Source: Pictodentalium vernedei (Eukaryota > Mollusca > Scaphopoda > Dentaliida > Dentaliidae). From it: 64,000 nt of DNA. The position numbers and the translations under genes are program-made. The DNA is taken from the NCBI GenBank assembly GCA_031216915.1, contig CM062296.1, forward strand, positions 59,819,084 to 59,883,083, read 5' to 3'. This document shows positions 12,220 to 20,884 of this stretch, piece by piece. Every line of letters starts with the position of its first letter. Within the stretch, counting starts at the first letter, position 1. The notes beneath the pieces were generated by a model that saw nothing but the letters and a program-made list of their open reading frames with translations, was not told the DNA's origin and searched no databases.

Positions 12220-12227
12220 ATCGAGTT

Positions 12228-12969
12228 GTTGCGCGTGTATTTCGGGACACCGATTTTGATAACAATAACTATATGATAAACAAATGACCAACTCAACGAT
12301 ATACATTACACTAGATTATTATGCCACGATGATATTTTTATATTAGCCTATCGCCCCTGTTGTGTTGTACGTGAATAATAAATCAAAGAAACACACAGCT
12401 GAAACACCAACTTTATCTACATACGACGCACATCTTCTGGACACAGCTTCTGAGCCCCGGGTGCGGCGTCATATCGCGTTGTATTGTGGGTATTTCGTGG
12501 TTGTCATGGTAGCATATGGGTTCGGTCATGTTGTGACGTCATTTATGAAGATGGAGGAGTTGGTGAGGTAGTTTGGGTAATACATGATTCCATTGTTCAT
12601 TTTGTATGATGAAGGCGTCATCTTGGATTCTATGATGTCATGTTATTATTATGAGACTGGAAGGGTTCATTCAGGATGGGGGTGTTCTGTGGGTGCGTTT
12701 GATTTGAATATATATGAAAGTGGACAGAATTATGAAAACGGCCCGACAAGTACCACATATTGCCCAAATAGACCTGAAAACCTTGCAATCTTGGATTCAT
12801 AGGGTGGCGCAAAGGACTGTAGAGCCAATAAGTCTCTTTATCCAGGTCGAATTTTGTTATTCGGGGTCCCAATTCCCAATGTTTCTCTCTATGCTAAACC
12901 CTGCTCTGCCCATTCCCATTATTTCTGGGGTTATAGCGGAACTGTTTCGTTCTTCTGTGGTATACATCT
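12228..12969. other. Host DNA, no gene seen
   Basis: Several short open frames overlap on both strands between 12362 and 12980, but none shows a recognisable domain or splice context. Confidence 0.4.
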
Positions 12970-13707
12970 ACTTTTTTTAGCTCATCTGGGCTAAAAGACC
13001 ATGTGAGCTTTCTCATCACTTGGCGTCCGTCATCGTCCGTCGTCCGTCATCTGTAAACTTTTTACATTTCCATCTTCTTCTCTGTAACCGTTGAGCCGGT
13101 GTGAACCAAACTTGGCAGGAATGGTCTATGGGAGGTCCTCGACAAACGATCCTCATTTTGTTCCCGTGGGATGAAAAACATGGCTTCCATGGGCATTCTT
13201 TGATTCTGGTTGGTGGATTTTCGAACATTTTCTCCTCTGAAACTTCCAGACCAAATGTTTTGATACTTCACATAAATGATGACTGGGACCCCCCTCTACC
13301 AACAATTCTTAACAGACGCAGCGGTCCTGTACGTTCAATTGTTATTACAAGATATCGGAAATTTAAAAACGGTTGACTCAAATCCTTGTTTATATATATT
13401 CTATTGTTAACTGCTTCTGAGTCATCGTCTTTTTAAGTCATTCAACGAAGTTAAATTGACTTTTTTGCCTAGCGATGATTAACCTTTCTTTTCTTTTTTC
13501 TTGTTTGTCCAAACACCATTTAGGGCACTTTCCCTGGTCTGTTCCGATTCTTACGAAGTTTGGCATATAGACCTTTAATTCTTTTGGAAACAGGTATGAT
13601 AGAATTTCAAATTTCCGTTTCCTATAGAGTGATGCGAGTTTTAAAGTTTTTCTCTTTTTACTCTTAACTTTAATATCAATTCATGTATCCCCCTCCCCCC
13701 CCCCCCC
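12970..13707. repeat. Start of a dispersed GTCCGTC-type mollusc-like repeat
   Basis: Begins with AGCTCATCTGGGCTAAAAG, followed by CGTCCGTC words and a long diverged body, and ends in poly-C (about 13689-13707). Related sequence, with the AGTTGAGCTAATAAAAA end, occurs around 41.6, 44.3 and 46.9 kb. Confidence 0.5.
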
Positions 13708-14505
13708 AACCCTTTAAAGTCAGGAAATCCCATTTCTAAGAATATATCGCCGACCTTGGAAATTCCAAACTGTTATGGCCGAACTCTTGGTTGACATCAA
13801 AGGGGGTCAAGGTCCAGAAAATTTAAATCTGTCCGATTTTCATGAAATTTTAGTGTTTTGTAGAGCTCGGAAAAATAGGACATAGTATTTTTCATTTCGA
13901 TCTAATGCCATCGTTGGTGAACGCGAGCAAAAAACGCTTTGCGGATGGATTCTGGACCAGCATCCCCCCCCCCCCCCCCAACCCTTTAAAGTCAGGAAAT
14001 CCCATTTCTAAGAATATATCGCCGACCTTGGAAATTCCAAACTGTTATGGCCGAACTCTTGGTTGACATCAAAGGGGGTCAAGGTCCAGAAAATTTAAAT
14101 CTGTCCGATTTTCATGAAATTTTAGTGTTTTGTAGAGCTCGGAAAAATAGGACATAGTATTTTTCATTTCGATCTAATGCCATCGTTGGTGAACGCGAGC
14201 AAAAAACGCTTTGCGGATTCTGGACCAGCATCCCCCCCCCCCCCCAACCCTTTAAAGTCAGGAAATCCCATTTCTAAGAATATATCGCCGACCTTGGAAA
14301 TTCCAAACTGTTATGGCCGAACTCTTGGTTGACATCAAAGGGGGTCAAGGTCCAGAAAATTTAAATCTGTCCGATTTTCATGAAATTTTAGTGTTTTGTA
14401 GAGCTCGGAAAAATAGGACATAGTATTTTTCATTTCGATCTAATGCCATCGTTGGTGAACGCGAGCAAAAAACGCTTTGCGGATTCTGGACCAGCATCAA
14501 AAAAC
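13708..14505. repeat. Three ~270-bp tandem units, each ending in a copy of the Polinton terminus
   Basis: Units start at 13708, 13980 and 14246 with AACCCTTTAAAGTCAGG and are separated by poly-C runs. Each contains host-like repeat sequence (CTCTTGGTTGACATC and similar) and then about 50 bp matching the Polinton terminal repeat (CCATCGTTGGTGAACGCGAG through GGACCAGCAT). The third unit continues into the element. Unit 1 has a 4-bp insertion in the terminal part. Confidence 0.85.
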
Positions 14506-14614
14506 GGTTTGCGGATTCTGGACCAGTGGTCCAGAATCCGCAAACGGTTTTTGAGGCTCTGAAGATGGTCACGTGACCTGCTAATTAACCAATCAGATTG
14601 CTTGATTCTCATAA
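14446..14614 (+). repeat. Left terminal inverted repeat of the Polinton
   Basis: Starts CCATCGTTGGTGAACGCGAG. It includes two copies of the TTTGCGGATTCTGGACCAG word and a small palindrome around GGACCAGTGGTCC, and ends at GCTTGATTCTCATAA. All parts recur in reverse complement at 36788-37028. The exact outer base is uncertain because the terminus is repeated in tandem. Confidence 0.85.
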
Positions 14615-14839
14615 ACTTAATCATACAAAGTTATGTCCCTCGTCGTGGGGGTGGGGGGGGGTCACACCCATCAGAAAAATCGAAGTTTCGAGAAGGTGGT
14701 CACGTGACCTATCAAATTGAAGGTCGAGGAAATAAAAAAAGTGATTGATGTATATAGGAGAGAGACAAAAATATAAATAAATAGTTATTTAAAAATAAAT
14801 ATATCAAATCGAATAGATAATAAAAAAAATACGTAAATC
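14615..14839. other. Subterminal and 5' region of the Polinton
   Basis: No gene. It holds a G-rich run (about 14646-14660) and the TATATAGGAGAGAGACA promoter-like motif upstream of the first gene. Confidence 0.5.
14751..14767 (+). promoter_or_regulatory. TATATAGGAGA promoter-like motif, first plus-strand gene
   Basis: TATATAGGAGAGAGACA lies about 75 bp before the ATG at 14840. A close match, TATATAGGAGACAAA, lies about 95 bp before the capsid gene, suggesting a shared (perhaps late) promoter class. Confidence 0.4.
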
Positions 14840-15208
14840 ATGAGCGCTTCCCACACTATTAGAGCAAGGTTTCTTTTAAAAATGCTGATGAGAGCCTACG
14901 CACTCTGCGTGAACGAACAACTAGGTCGCCTCTTGTTAGAACGATGCGTCGGATGTCGGGATCACCTAGACTTCGATCACGAGAATCATTCGTGTCTGAC
15001 GATGGAAAGGGAAGATATGGTCGTCAAGTATTTCGAACCGGCGTTCGAGCGCGTTCAAATCGACGAAGTGATTGCGTTTTAGAAGAGATTACTCTAATGT
15101 AAGGATCGAGACAAGCCCACAGTTTCGGAAGAACTGAAATTGGCGCGTAGAAGTCTGACTTTAGAAGACAAGGGATACATCATGAAATTATTGTTCAATG
15201 AAGCATAA
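14840..15208 (+). pseudogene. Small Cys/His-rich Polinton protein, two in-frame stops
   Basis: The frame starts at ATG 14840 and runs to the TAA at 15206-15208 (about 122 codons). It is broken by TAG at 15080-15082 and TAA five codons later. The intact first part (80 aa) begins MSASHTIRARFLLKMLMRAY, an amphipathic helix, followed by CVGCRDHLDFDHENHSC. That spacing of Cys and His could bind zinc. Such small proteins occur near the end of many animal Polintons, but I cannot assign a function. It is the first gene after the left terminal repeat and follows a TATATAGGAGA motif. Confidence 0.6.
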
Positions 15209-15312
15209 GTCTAAGTTTTCTCGTTGATATAAAATAAGGGAGAATAGAAAATAAAAATAAATACACACATAAATTTTTTATCTAATATTAGAAAGAGAAA
15301 AAAAAGACAAAA

Positions 15313-15975
15313 ATGAGAACCAGAAATAAATTGTATCCAACGTTAGATGACGACGAGGATGAGAAGCCGAACGTCGTTGTGCCGACGGCACCGTCGCTAG
15401 AAGAAAAAGAAAGAGGAGAGAGGTATCGCATCGATCAAATCAATAAAATCCAAGCGTATTTAACTCGAGAGAGAGATTCTCGCCGTTCTCTCAAGAAGAA
15501 GTATTCGCGTTTCGTGAAATTCGTCAACGCGATCGACACGACACTCATCATGATTTCCATGGGTTTACACGCGGCCGGCATCGGATTGTTGTCGACCGCG
15601 GTCGGCATTCCGATCGTGTTGACCGTAGAAGGAGTGGCTCTCGCCGGCGGATTGTTTAGCACGCTCGGAAACTTTTTGAGTAGGAAATTATATCTGAAGG
15701 CGAGGAAACACGACAAGATTTGCGTCTTGGCCGACTCCAAGATCGACACGATATCCGAAATGATCTCGATGGCGTTGAAAGACGGTAGGATATCGGACGG
15801 AGAATACTTCACGATATTGGGCGAGAAAACGAAATATGAAGCCATGAAAGAAGCTGTGAGAATGAACACTGGTCAGATCATCAAAGAAGAGATGAAGGAT
15901 TCTCTTGTGGAAAAGGGGAGGAAAGAGGCTAGGGAGGAATTCAGTAAGATGATAGAACTCAAGAGCAGCGATTGA
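15313..15975 (+). CDS. Polinton membrane protein, 220 aa, function unknown
   Basis: An intact frame. The N-terminus is acidic then highly charged (residues 1-65). Two hydrophobic segments follow at about 77-97 and 99-121, rich in Gly and Ala (VEGVALAGGLFSTLGNFLS). The C-terminal third is a charged, probably helical tail. This is consistent with a small integral or membrane-active virion protein. Proteins of this shape are common in invertebrate Polintons, but no biochemical role is known to me. A TATA-like GATATAAAATAAGGGAG lies upstream at about 15225. The gene is undamaged although most of its neighbours are broken. Confidence 0.7.
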   Translation: MRTRNKLYPTLDDDEDEKPNVVVPTAPSLEEKERGERYRIDQINKIQAYLTRERDSRRSLKKKYSRFVKFVNAIDTTLIMISMGLHAAGIGLLSTAVGIPIVLTVEGVALAGGLFSTLGNFLSRKLYLKARKHDKICVLADSKIDTISEMISMALKDGRISDGEYFTILGEKTKYEAMKEAVRMNTGQIIKEEMKDSLVEKGRKEAREEFSKMIELKSSD

Positions 15976-16072
15976 AAAAAAAAATATATATAATAAGAAC
16001 AGAATTTTAAAAAAAAAAATATTAAATTTATATATAAAATAAAAACGAAATTAATTTAAATAACTCTTAAAA

Positions 16073-16594
16073 ATGTATTGCGTAAAGTGTGAGAGAGTTA
16101 CCGAGACGAGTAATTCTCAAGAAGTATGAACTAAAAACGATAGACAGATGCTTCGCGGAATTTGCGACGTGTGTGGTTCTATCAAGACTCGATTCATCAA
16201 AAAAAAGAACGCGAGCAAAGGTAAAGACATCGTGAATAAAATGATCAATAATCTACCTTTCGAAATGCATCTGTCTGGTCACAGTTTCACGGGACCCGGA
16301 ACGAAATTGAACAAGAGACTCAACGCCGGACTCCAATCTTGGAGCATACCTGTGAATAGGGTGGACGCAGCCGCGTATGATCACGATCTGTGCTACGCCG
16401 GACATCCCGACACCAAGACTCGCAACAATGTCTGCGATAAAAACATGTTGGGGAAATTGAGAGGCGTATCGAATCCGACCAGGAGAGAGAAGATAGAACG
16501 TTCGCTGGTCGGCAATCTGATCGGTGCGAAACGTCGATTCGGATGGGGCGTTCAAAAAAAAGCGCATCTGAAAAGAAGAAGAAACGATTATTGA
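16073..16594 (+). pseudogene. Zinc-ribbon plus parvovirus-type phospholipase A2 protein, one in-frame stop
   Basis: The frame opens at ATG 16073 with a zinc-ribbon half (MYCVKCERV). It meets TGA at 16127-16129 and continues in the same frame with the second half (GICDVCG), giving a CxxC...CxxC pair. It then holds a PLA2 core: calcium loop GPGTKLNKRL and catalytic His-Asp in DAAAYDHDLCYAGH, as in parvovirus VP1. In parvoviruses this enzyme breaches the endosomal membrane, and Polinton/adintovirus relatives carry a similar protein, so a role in entry is inferred. Apart from the stop (a restart at ATG 16148 is possible, losing half the ribbon) it looks complete. The 3' end overlaps the integrase start by 52 bp. 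Confidence 0.8.
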
Positions 16595-17286
16595 CGAGCG
16601 AATTGGCCGAGGAGTTACACAAACCCATCGTGCGTAAATTTCGAAAGAGAAGGGTATTTGTGAAGGGTTTGGATGATATTTGGTCTGCCGACTTGGTCGA
16701 CACGAGATCGTTTTCGAGGTGGAATGAGGGTGTCAAATATCTATTGACGGTCATCGACGTGTTTTCCAAATACGGTTGGATCAGAGCTTTGAAGAATAAA
16801 TCGGGACCTTGCGTCGCTGAGGCTCTGAAGAGCGTGTTCGACTCGTCTTCTCGAAAACCGAGTAAATTGTGGGTGGATAAGGGAAAGGAATTCTACAACA
16901 AGCACGTTCATCGATTGGTCAACCTCTACTCGATCGAAAACGAAGAGAACGCCAGTGTGGTGGAACGTTGGAATCGAACGATGAAGGAAAAGATGCATAG
17001 ATCCTTCACGGAGAATTCGACCAAGAAATACATATACGCTCTGATCGGTCTGGTTAAAGATTACAACAACACGCGACACAGATCGATCAAGATGACTCCC
17101 GTGGAAGCTAGCGATCCTCGAAATGAAAAACAGGTCTACGCGAATCTATATCCTGAAAGATCTAAGATTAGGAAGAAGTCTAGAACGCCGAAATTTGCGG
17201 TCTGTGATCGAGTGAGAATCTACGCTTATAAGAAGCACTTCGAAAAGGGTTATACTCCTCGATGGACCTCGGAAATCTTCGTGATA
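16543..17286 (+). pseudogene. Polinton integrase (retroviral rve type), 5' part, interrupted by a pogo-like transposon
   Basis: The protein starts MGRSKKSASEKKKKRLL. It contains an rve core with Asp50 in WSADLVD, Asp112 in WVDKGKEF and Glu141 in SVVERWNR, the DDE triad that joins element ends to host DNA. The D112-E141 spacing (28) is shorter than the usual ~34-35, so five or so residues have been lost in frame between YNKHVHRL and the ENEE stretch. A C-terminal chromo/SH3-like region follows (KFAVCDRVRIY, GYTPRWTSEIF). The frame is cut at 17286 by a transposon inserted at a TA; the last part lies at 20616-20725. There is no other lesion in this part. Confidence 0.92.
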
Positions 17287-17838
17287 CTGTAAAAGCAGAA
17301 AAGTTCGTTGGGGATTTAATTTCGTGGTTTCCGTGGGTAAGAAAAAGCCACGAAATTAAATCCCAACGAAATTTATGCCCAAATCACATCCATCTATGAC
17401 GAAAATATCCCAGTCCACGGTGATGAAGAATGGTATTTCAGAATGATGAAATTGCTGACCAACTACATTTTAATAGCCAGAACAAATTAATCACACTAAA
17501 ATTTTATTTATGAAAGAAAATGAACATACATATAAATAGTATTGCTAGTAAACTAAACACGATTAAATGAACACTTGGACTACACAATAGATTTCATTTT
17601 ACCACAAACTGTCATCACATCATGTAATTAGCGTCAATGAGTCCAATGGAATATTTATTTATCTAAAACTTCCGCCATGCCCGCAAGGCGAAAGCCATTC
17701 ACAATGCAGTCTTTGTCTTTCGACACTTGATCAAAAGCCGATAATACCCAGTTGCCAAGAATAGGTTTTATGTGGCTTATACGTAAGTCTATTTTGACAT
17801 CTTCGACTGGCTCCCCCTTCGACACATGCATTGACACT

Positions 17839-18430
17839 TCATTGGTGTACCAGTTGATAAATTTGTGTTTCACCACGCCTTTTAATTTCCCGTTCACGTG
17901 TTCTGTCACAAGGTTGAAGTTCCTCTGTGCTACGTGCCGGAACGAAAACAGTTCTGATACGATTTTTGTGTAGCAGGTTTAAGAATTCTTCCCCCCGATG
18001 TGCCTTAAACACGTCGAATATTGCAAGCGCATATTCCTTCTTGCGACAGCCACCTTTATGTAATGTTTTCCGTAATGTTTTCCGAACTTTGTCGCAGTAT
18101 GGAATCAACACTTTATTTGCATACTCAATCATTGTCTCTGCAGTCGACCAATGATTTTCTGAATGTGTTACATTCCAATCCTCAGGAAAGTTGAACTGTG
18201 GATGGCAGCGATTTGTAGTTCCCTTGTAGACTAGCTGAGGTGGGAGCATTTCACCGCTGGCAGAAATACCAACAACGCCAGTAATTTCTCTTTTGTCGTC
18301 TAATGCCACCACACTAACATCCTTTGATCCCTTTTCAGCCAATGTCCATTCACTTACTGGAACCATTTTTAGCCCTGTCTGATCAAAATTTACAACTAGA
18401 GCTTTCGGAATATTGTAGTCATGGACACAT
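17839..18430 (-). pseudogene. pogo-like transposase, catalytic DDE_1 part
   Basis: The first catalytic Asp lies in VVNFDQTGLK just upstream of residue 1 of the open frame that begins MVPVSEWTLAEKGSKDV. The second lies in LAIFDVFKAHR and the third in STEELQPCD; this is the D-D-D layout of pogo/Jerky-type transposases. The frame is joined to the DNA-binding part by a frameshift at an A-rich run near 18430, visible because the NFDQTG frame differs from the frame coming from 18565. A further frame change near 17840 leaves the C-terminus unclear. Function: cut-and-paste transposition at TA sites. Confidence 0.8.
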
Positions 18431-19143
18431 TTTTTTTATTTTATTTAGAAACTCAGACTTCACATTCTCGAAATCAGCCGGTAACTTTTGGGCAGTTTTT
18501 GTCCCTTTTCTTTTAACTAAATCCATACGGCACATCAACGATCTGGCATAATCGTGGGTCAGGTTTATGCTGCCACCATTTTTTCAGCTAAAAGTGCACG
18601 GTTTTCAGCTATCAGAATTCCTCGTGCTGCAGCAAGAAGAATCGTGGAGTTCACAACACCTCCAACTAATCTTAGATTTTTAATGTAACTCTGTACACTT
18701 AAATCTAGTTTTGCTCCTATCAGCAGAGGTCTCCCACGAATCTCTGTTGGCATTCGGTTGATGGTAGTTGATGCCTTCTTATCTACTAGTAAGTTGACTT
18801 TAAGTTTACGCCGATATTCATCTCGCATGCTCCTCACGGTTGATTCAGAAATTTTTCGGCCAAAATCTTTTGTCAAAGAACGCGATACCTTGGCAACACC
18901 ACTTTCGTTCGCCAACTTCACAACTTTTGCTCGCCGTTCTGGAGAGTAGAATTCATATTCACCTCGTTTCCGTTTTCTGCTACTTGTTGGTGTTTTTGGC
19001 GATTGCATGACCTTCTCTATTTCATCATTCGCCGCTGTTACTTGTACAGCACTGGCTTCATCCAATGATCGACTTGGTGACGGCAAATTGGGTGAAGACG
19101 GTTCATGTATTTTAGTATTTGTTAACCATTTTAACAGAGCCAT
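18431..19143 (-). pseudogene. pogo-like transposase, N-terminal HTH DNA-binding part
   Basis: The likely start is the Met of MALLKWLTNTKIH (about 19143). The frame extends further upstream, but with sequence that looks like untranslated repeat. It has a basic linker (RKRKRGEYEFYSPERRA) and a psq/CENP-B-like helix-turn-helix (SLTKDFGRKISESTVRSMRDE). A second helical region ends in RGILIAENRALLAEK. The frame continues past 18565 without a stop until the frameshift near 18430. Together with the downstream DDE part it makes a transposase of normal pogo length. Confidence 0.75.
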
Positions 19144-19314
19144 TCTAACGTTTAGTTTTAACTGAAATGAAGAAACGAAATGATTTCGCGCACCGAAGGC
19201 GCGCAGGGACGGTATGGGGGTCAAGCCCCTTTCGATCCTCTTTAACAATATGTGATTCGGTTTGTCTGGTCTGGCCGTGGTAAAAGAGGAAAGTGTTAAG
19301 ATGCTTAGCGGCGT

Positions 19315-20253
19315 CTAGCGGCGTCTATGATTTCGTCTGCTTTTCTTAGGAGGAGGTGGCTGAGTTGGTGATACCCCTTTTGGTGGTGTTGAAGGAGTGG
19401 TGGAGGGCTGACTCGGTTGGTAAGGTCTGGCCCTCGCAGCTGCCGGTGGTGAAGAGCTTTTTGGTGTTGTTCTCAAGTAGTGGTTGCTGAGACTCTCTAA
19501 TCCTATTCTGAGCATGTTGCCTTTGCACCCGCGATCTCTCAAGGCCTTAATATGGGCTTGTAGAAATATAAGGTGGTCGTCGTCTCTGGCCTTTTCTCCT
19601 AGGATACTTTCCACGGACTCCGCGGTGTTTGCTTTCTGGATGGTGTCCCGGTCAGAAAAAGCAGGAAGAGCAAGAGTGGGTTTAGCGACATGTGCGATGT
19701 CAGTCTCAACTTCCTGCTCCACAAACAGACTAATCTCCTCCATCTCCTCTTCGGGGGAAGAGTGTGATGGGCTGGAGGTTAGACTATTACCTGGCGAACC
19801 AGCGCCCTCCGGACCTTCCACCGGAGTGGCGGGTACCGAGCTGGACGTGGAACGGACAGGGGTAGCAGGCATTGAGCGTTCAATGCCATGATTAGCCTCC
19901 CTCTCTCCCTTCTCCGTCCTTTTCTTTTCCATGAACACCGTCAGTCGGCGGGCATCGCGTCGTCTGGCGGAAGGTCCCTTCTTTCTTTTCCTTTTCTTCT
20001 TCTGGCTGTCCTTTGTCTGTGTTCGGCGCTTGTCATCATCCTTTTGCAGGTCCGAGTCACTTGGAGGGTGACCAGTGCGGGGGGAAATCCCCTCAGGAAA
20101 GGTACTACACCTCTCCAAGGACGTCGGTTCGGCTTCTCTATCAAAATCCACTGTCAGGTGAATTTTACCCTTGAGCACCTGGATACACCAGGTGGTAGCA
20201 AAGGTAGCCTTCACTCTGACAAGTGTTTCCTGGATAACAAGTGGGAGCTCCAT
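19315..20253 (-). CDS. 312-aa basic, low-complexity ORF inside the pogo-like element
   Basis: An uninterrupted frame starting MELPLVIQETLVRVKATF. A short ordered N-terminus (residues 1-45) is followed by KKKRKRKKGPSARRRDARRL, a strongly basic stretch that could be a nuclear signal or bind nucleic acid. A Ser/Pro/Thr-rich middle, an acidic segment (EEEMEEISLFVEQEVETD), a helical block (IFLQAHIKALRDRG) and a Pro-rich, Arg-ending tail follow. The basic-plus-disordered design resembles gag-like first ORFs of retroelements, but no zinc knuckle is seen. It may be cargo of the pogo-like element or a fragment of a nested element. I do not recognise the family. Confidence 0.45.
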   Translation of the reverse strand: MELPLVIQETLVRVKATFATTWCIQVLKGKIHLTVDFDREAEPTSLERCSTFPEGISPRTGHPPSDSDLQKDDDKRRTQTKDSQKKKRKRKKGPSARRRDARRLTVFMEKKRTEKGEREANHGIERSMPATPVRSTSSSVPATPVEGPEGAGSPGNSLTSSPSHSSPEEEMEEISLFVEQEVETDIAHVAKPTLALPAFSDRDTIQKANTAESVESILGEKARDDDHLIFLQAHIKALRDRGCKGNMLRIGLESLSNHYLRTTPKSSSPPAAARARPYQPSQPSTTPSTPPKGVSPTQPPPPKKSRRNHRRR

Positions 20254-20615
20254 TGTTTAGTAGTTAGCACCTCGGAGTCCAAGGTGCGAATGTCTGATGA
20301 CTGAAATGATACAGTGGTGGCCGCTTTTATAATACTACTAATGTTCCTATTGTGTACGTTATTAATTAGGTTTCACACCATTTAATAGAGGTTGACACTT
20401 ACTAGAAGTCATTATAGGGCGTTAATCACACTCAGGATAATATTGCTGGCTTCTTTCATTAATTGTGTTTTCACACTAGAGCACATTATGCTCAGAAGAG
20501 GTGCCACCATATTGATGTTTTCAAATCGGCTGACCACGAAATCAAATCCACACGAAAATGCCTGAATTCACAAAATCACGAAAATTTAACCCCACGAAAA
20601 TTTCTGTGTTTACAG

Positions 20616-20725
20616 TAATCAAAATATTTCACACCGATCCGGTGACTTACGAAATTGAAGATTTGGATCGAGAAGAGATCATCGGAAAGTTTTACGAACA
20701 ACAATTACAGAAGACAAAATTTTGA
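20616..20725 (+). pseudogene. Integrase 3' end, displaced by the pogo-like insertion
   Basis: Directly after the right TA, the frame that matches the integrase resumes at 20618 (IKIFHTDPVTYEIEDLD) and ends at TGA 20723-20725. Polinton integrases end in a short β-rich tail of this kind. No damage other than the separation from the 5' part. Confidence 0.85.
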
Positions 20726-20782
20726 TAAAGAAAACAAATTTCTTTTATTTACTCTCTTTAACATTTTCTTGTTTACACACAT

Positions 20783-20800
20783 ATATATATAGGAGACAAA
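20783..20800 (+). promoter_or_regulatory. TATATAGGAGA promoter-like motif, capsid gene
   Basis: TATATATAGGAGACAAA lies about 95 bp before the capsid ATG and matches the motif before the gene at 14840. Confidence 0.4.
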
Positions 20801-20884
20801 ATAATAATAAAAATAATTAAAACTATTTTTAGATAAAAAAAAAAGGCAAGCTAATTAATAAACAAAAAAAAAAATACTTTAAAA

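Larger units (their letters stand above)
17287..20615. mobile_element. pogo-like Tc1/mariner transposon (3329 bp) inserted in the integrase gene
   Basis: The ends are imperfect inverted repeats: CTGTAAAAGCAGAAAAGTTC at left and, on the other strand, CTGTAAACACAGAAATTTTC at right. They are flanked by TA on both sides (17285-17286 and 20616-20617), the Tc1/mariner duplication. Inside on the minus strand are a two-part DDE transposase (17839-19200) and a 312-residue basic ORF. Removing the element and one TA leaves the integrase frame in register, so insertion came into an intact frame at that point. Confidence 0.88.

Noticed and set aside
12362..13376. Host exons in overlapping short frames
   Set aside because: No recognisable domains; region overlaps a dispersed repeat.
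13708..14505. Polinton-internal replication repeats
   Set aside because: The units also contain host-type repeat sequence and lie outside the right-end equivalent, so amplification of the junction is the better reading.
15435..15869. 144-aa minus-strand frame opposite the membrane protein
   Set aside because: Antisense shadow of an intact plus-strand gene, with no domain or own promoter.
16320..16769. 149-aa minus-strand frame
   Set aside because: Antisense to the PLA2/integrase overlap; composition follows the real genes.
19484..20304. Plus-strand frames of 135 and 138 aa
   Set aside because: Shadows of the 312-aa minus-strand ORF.
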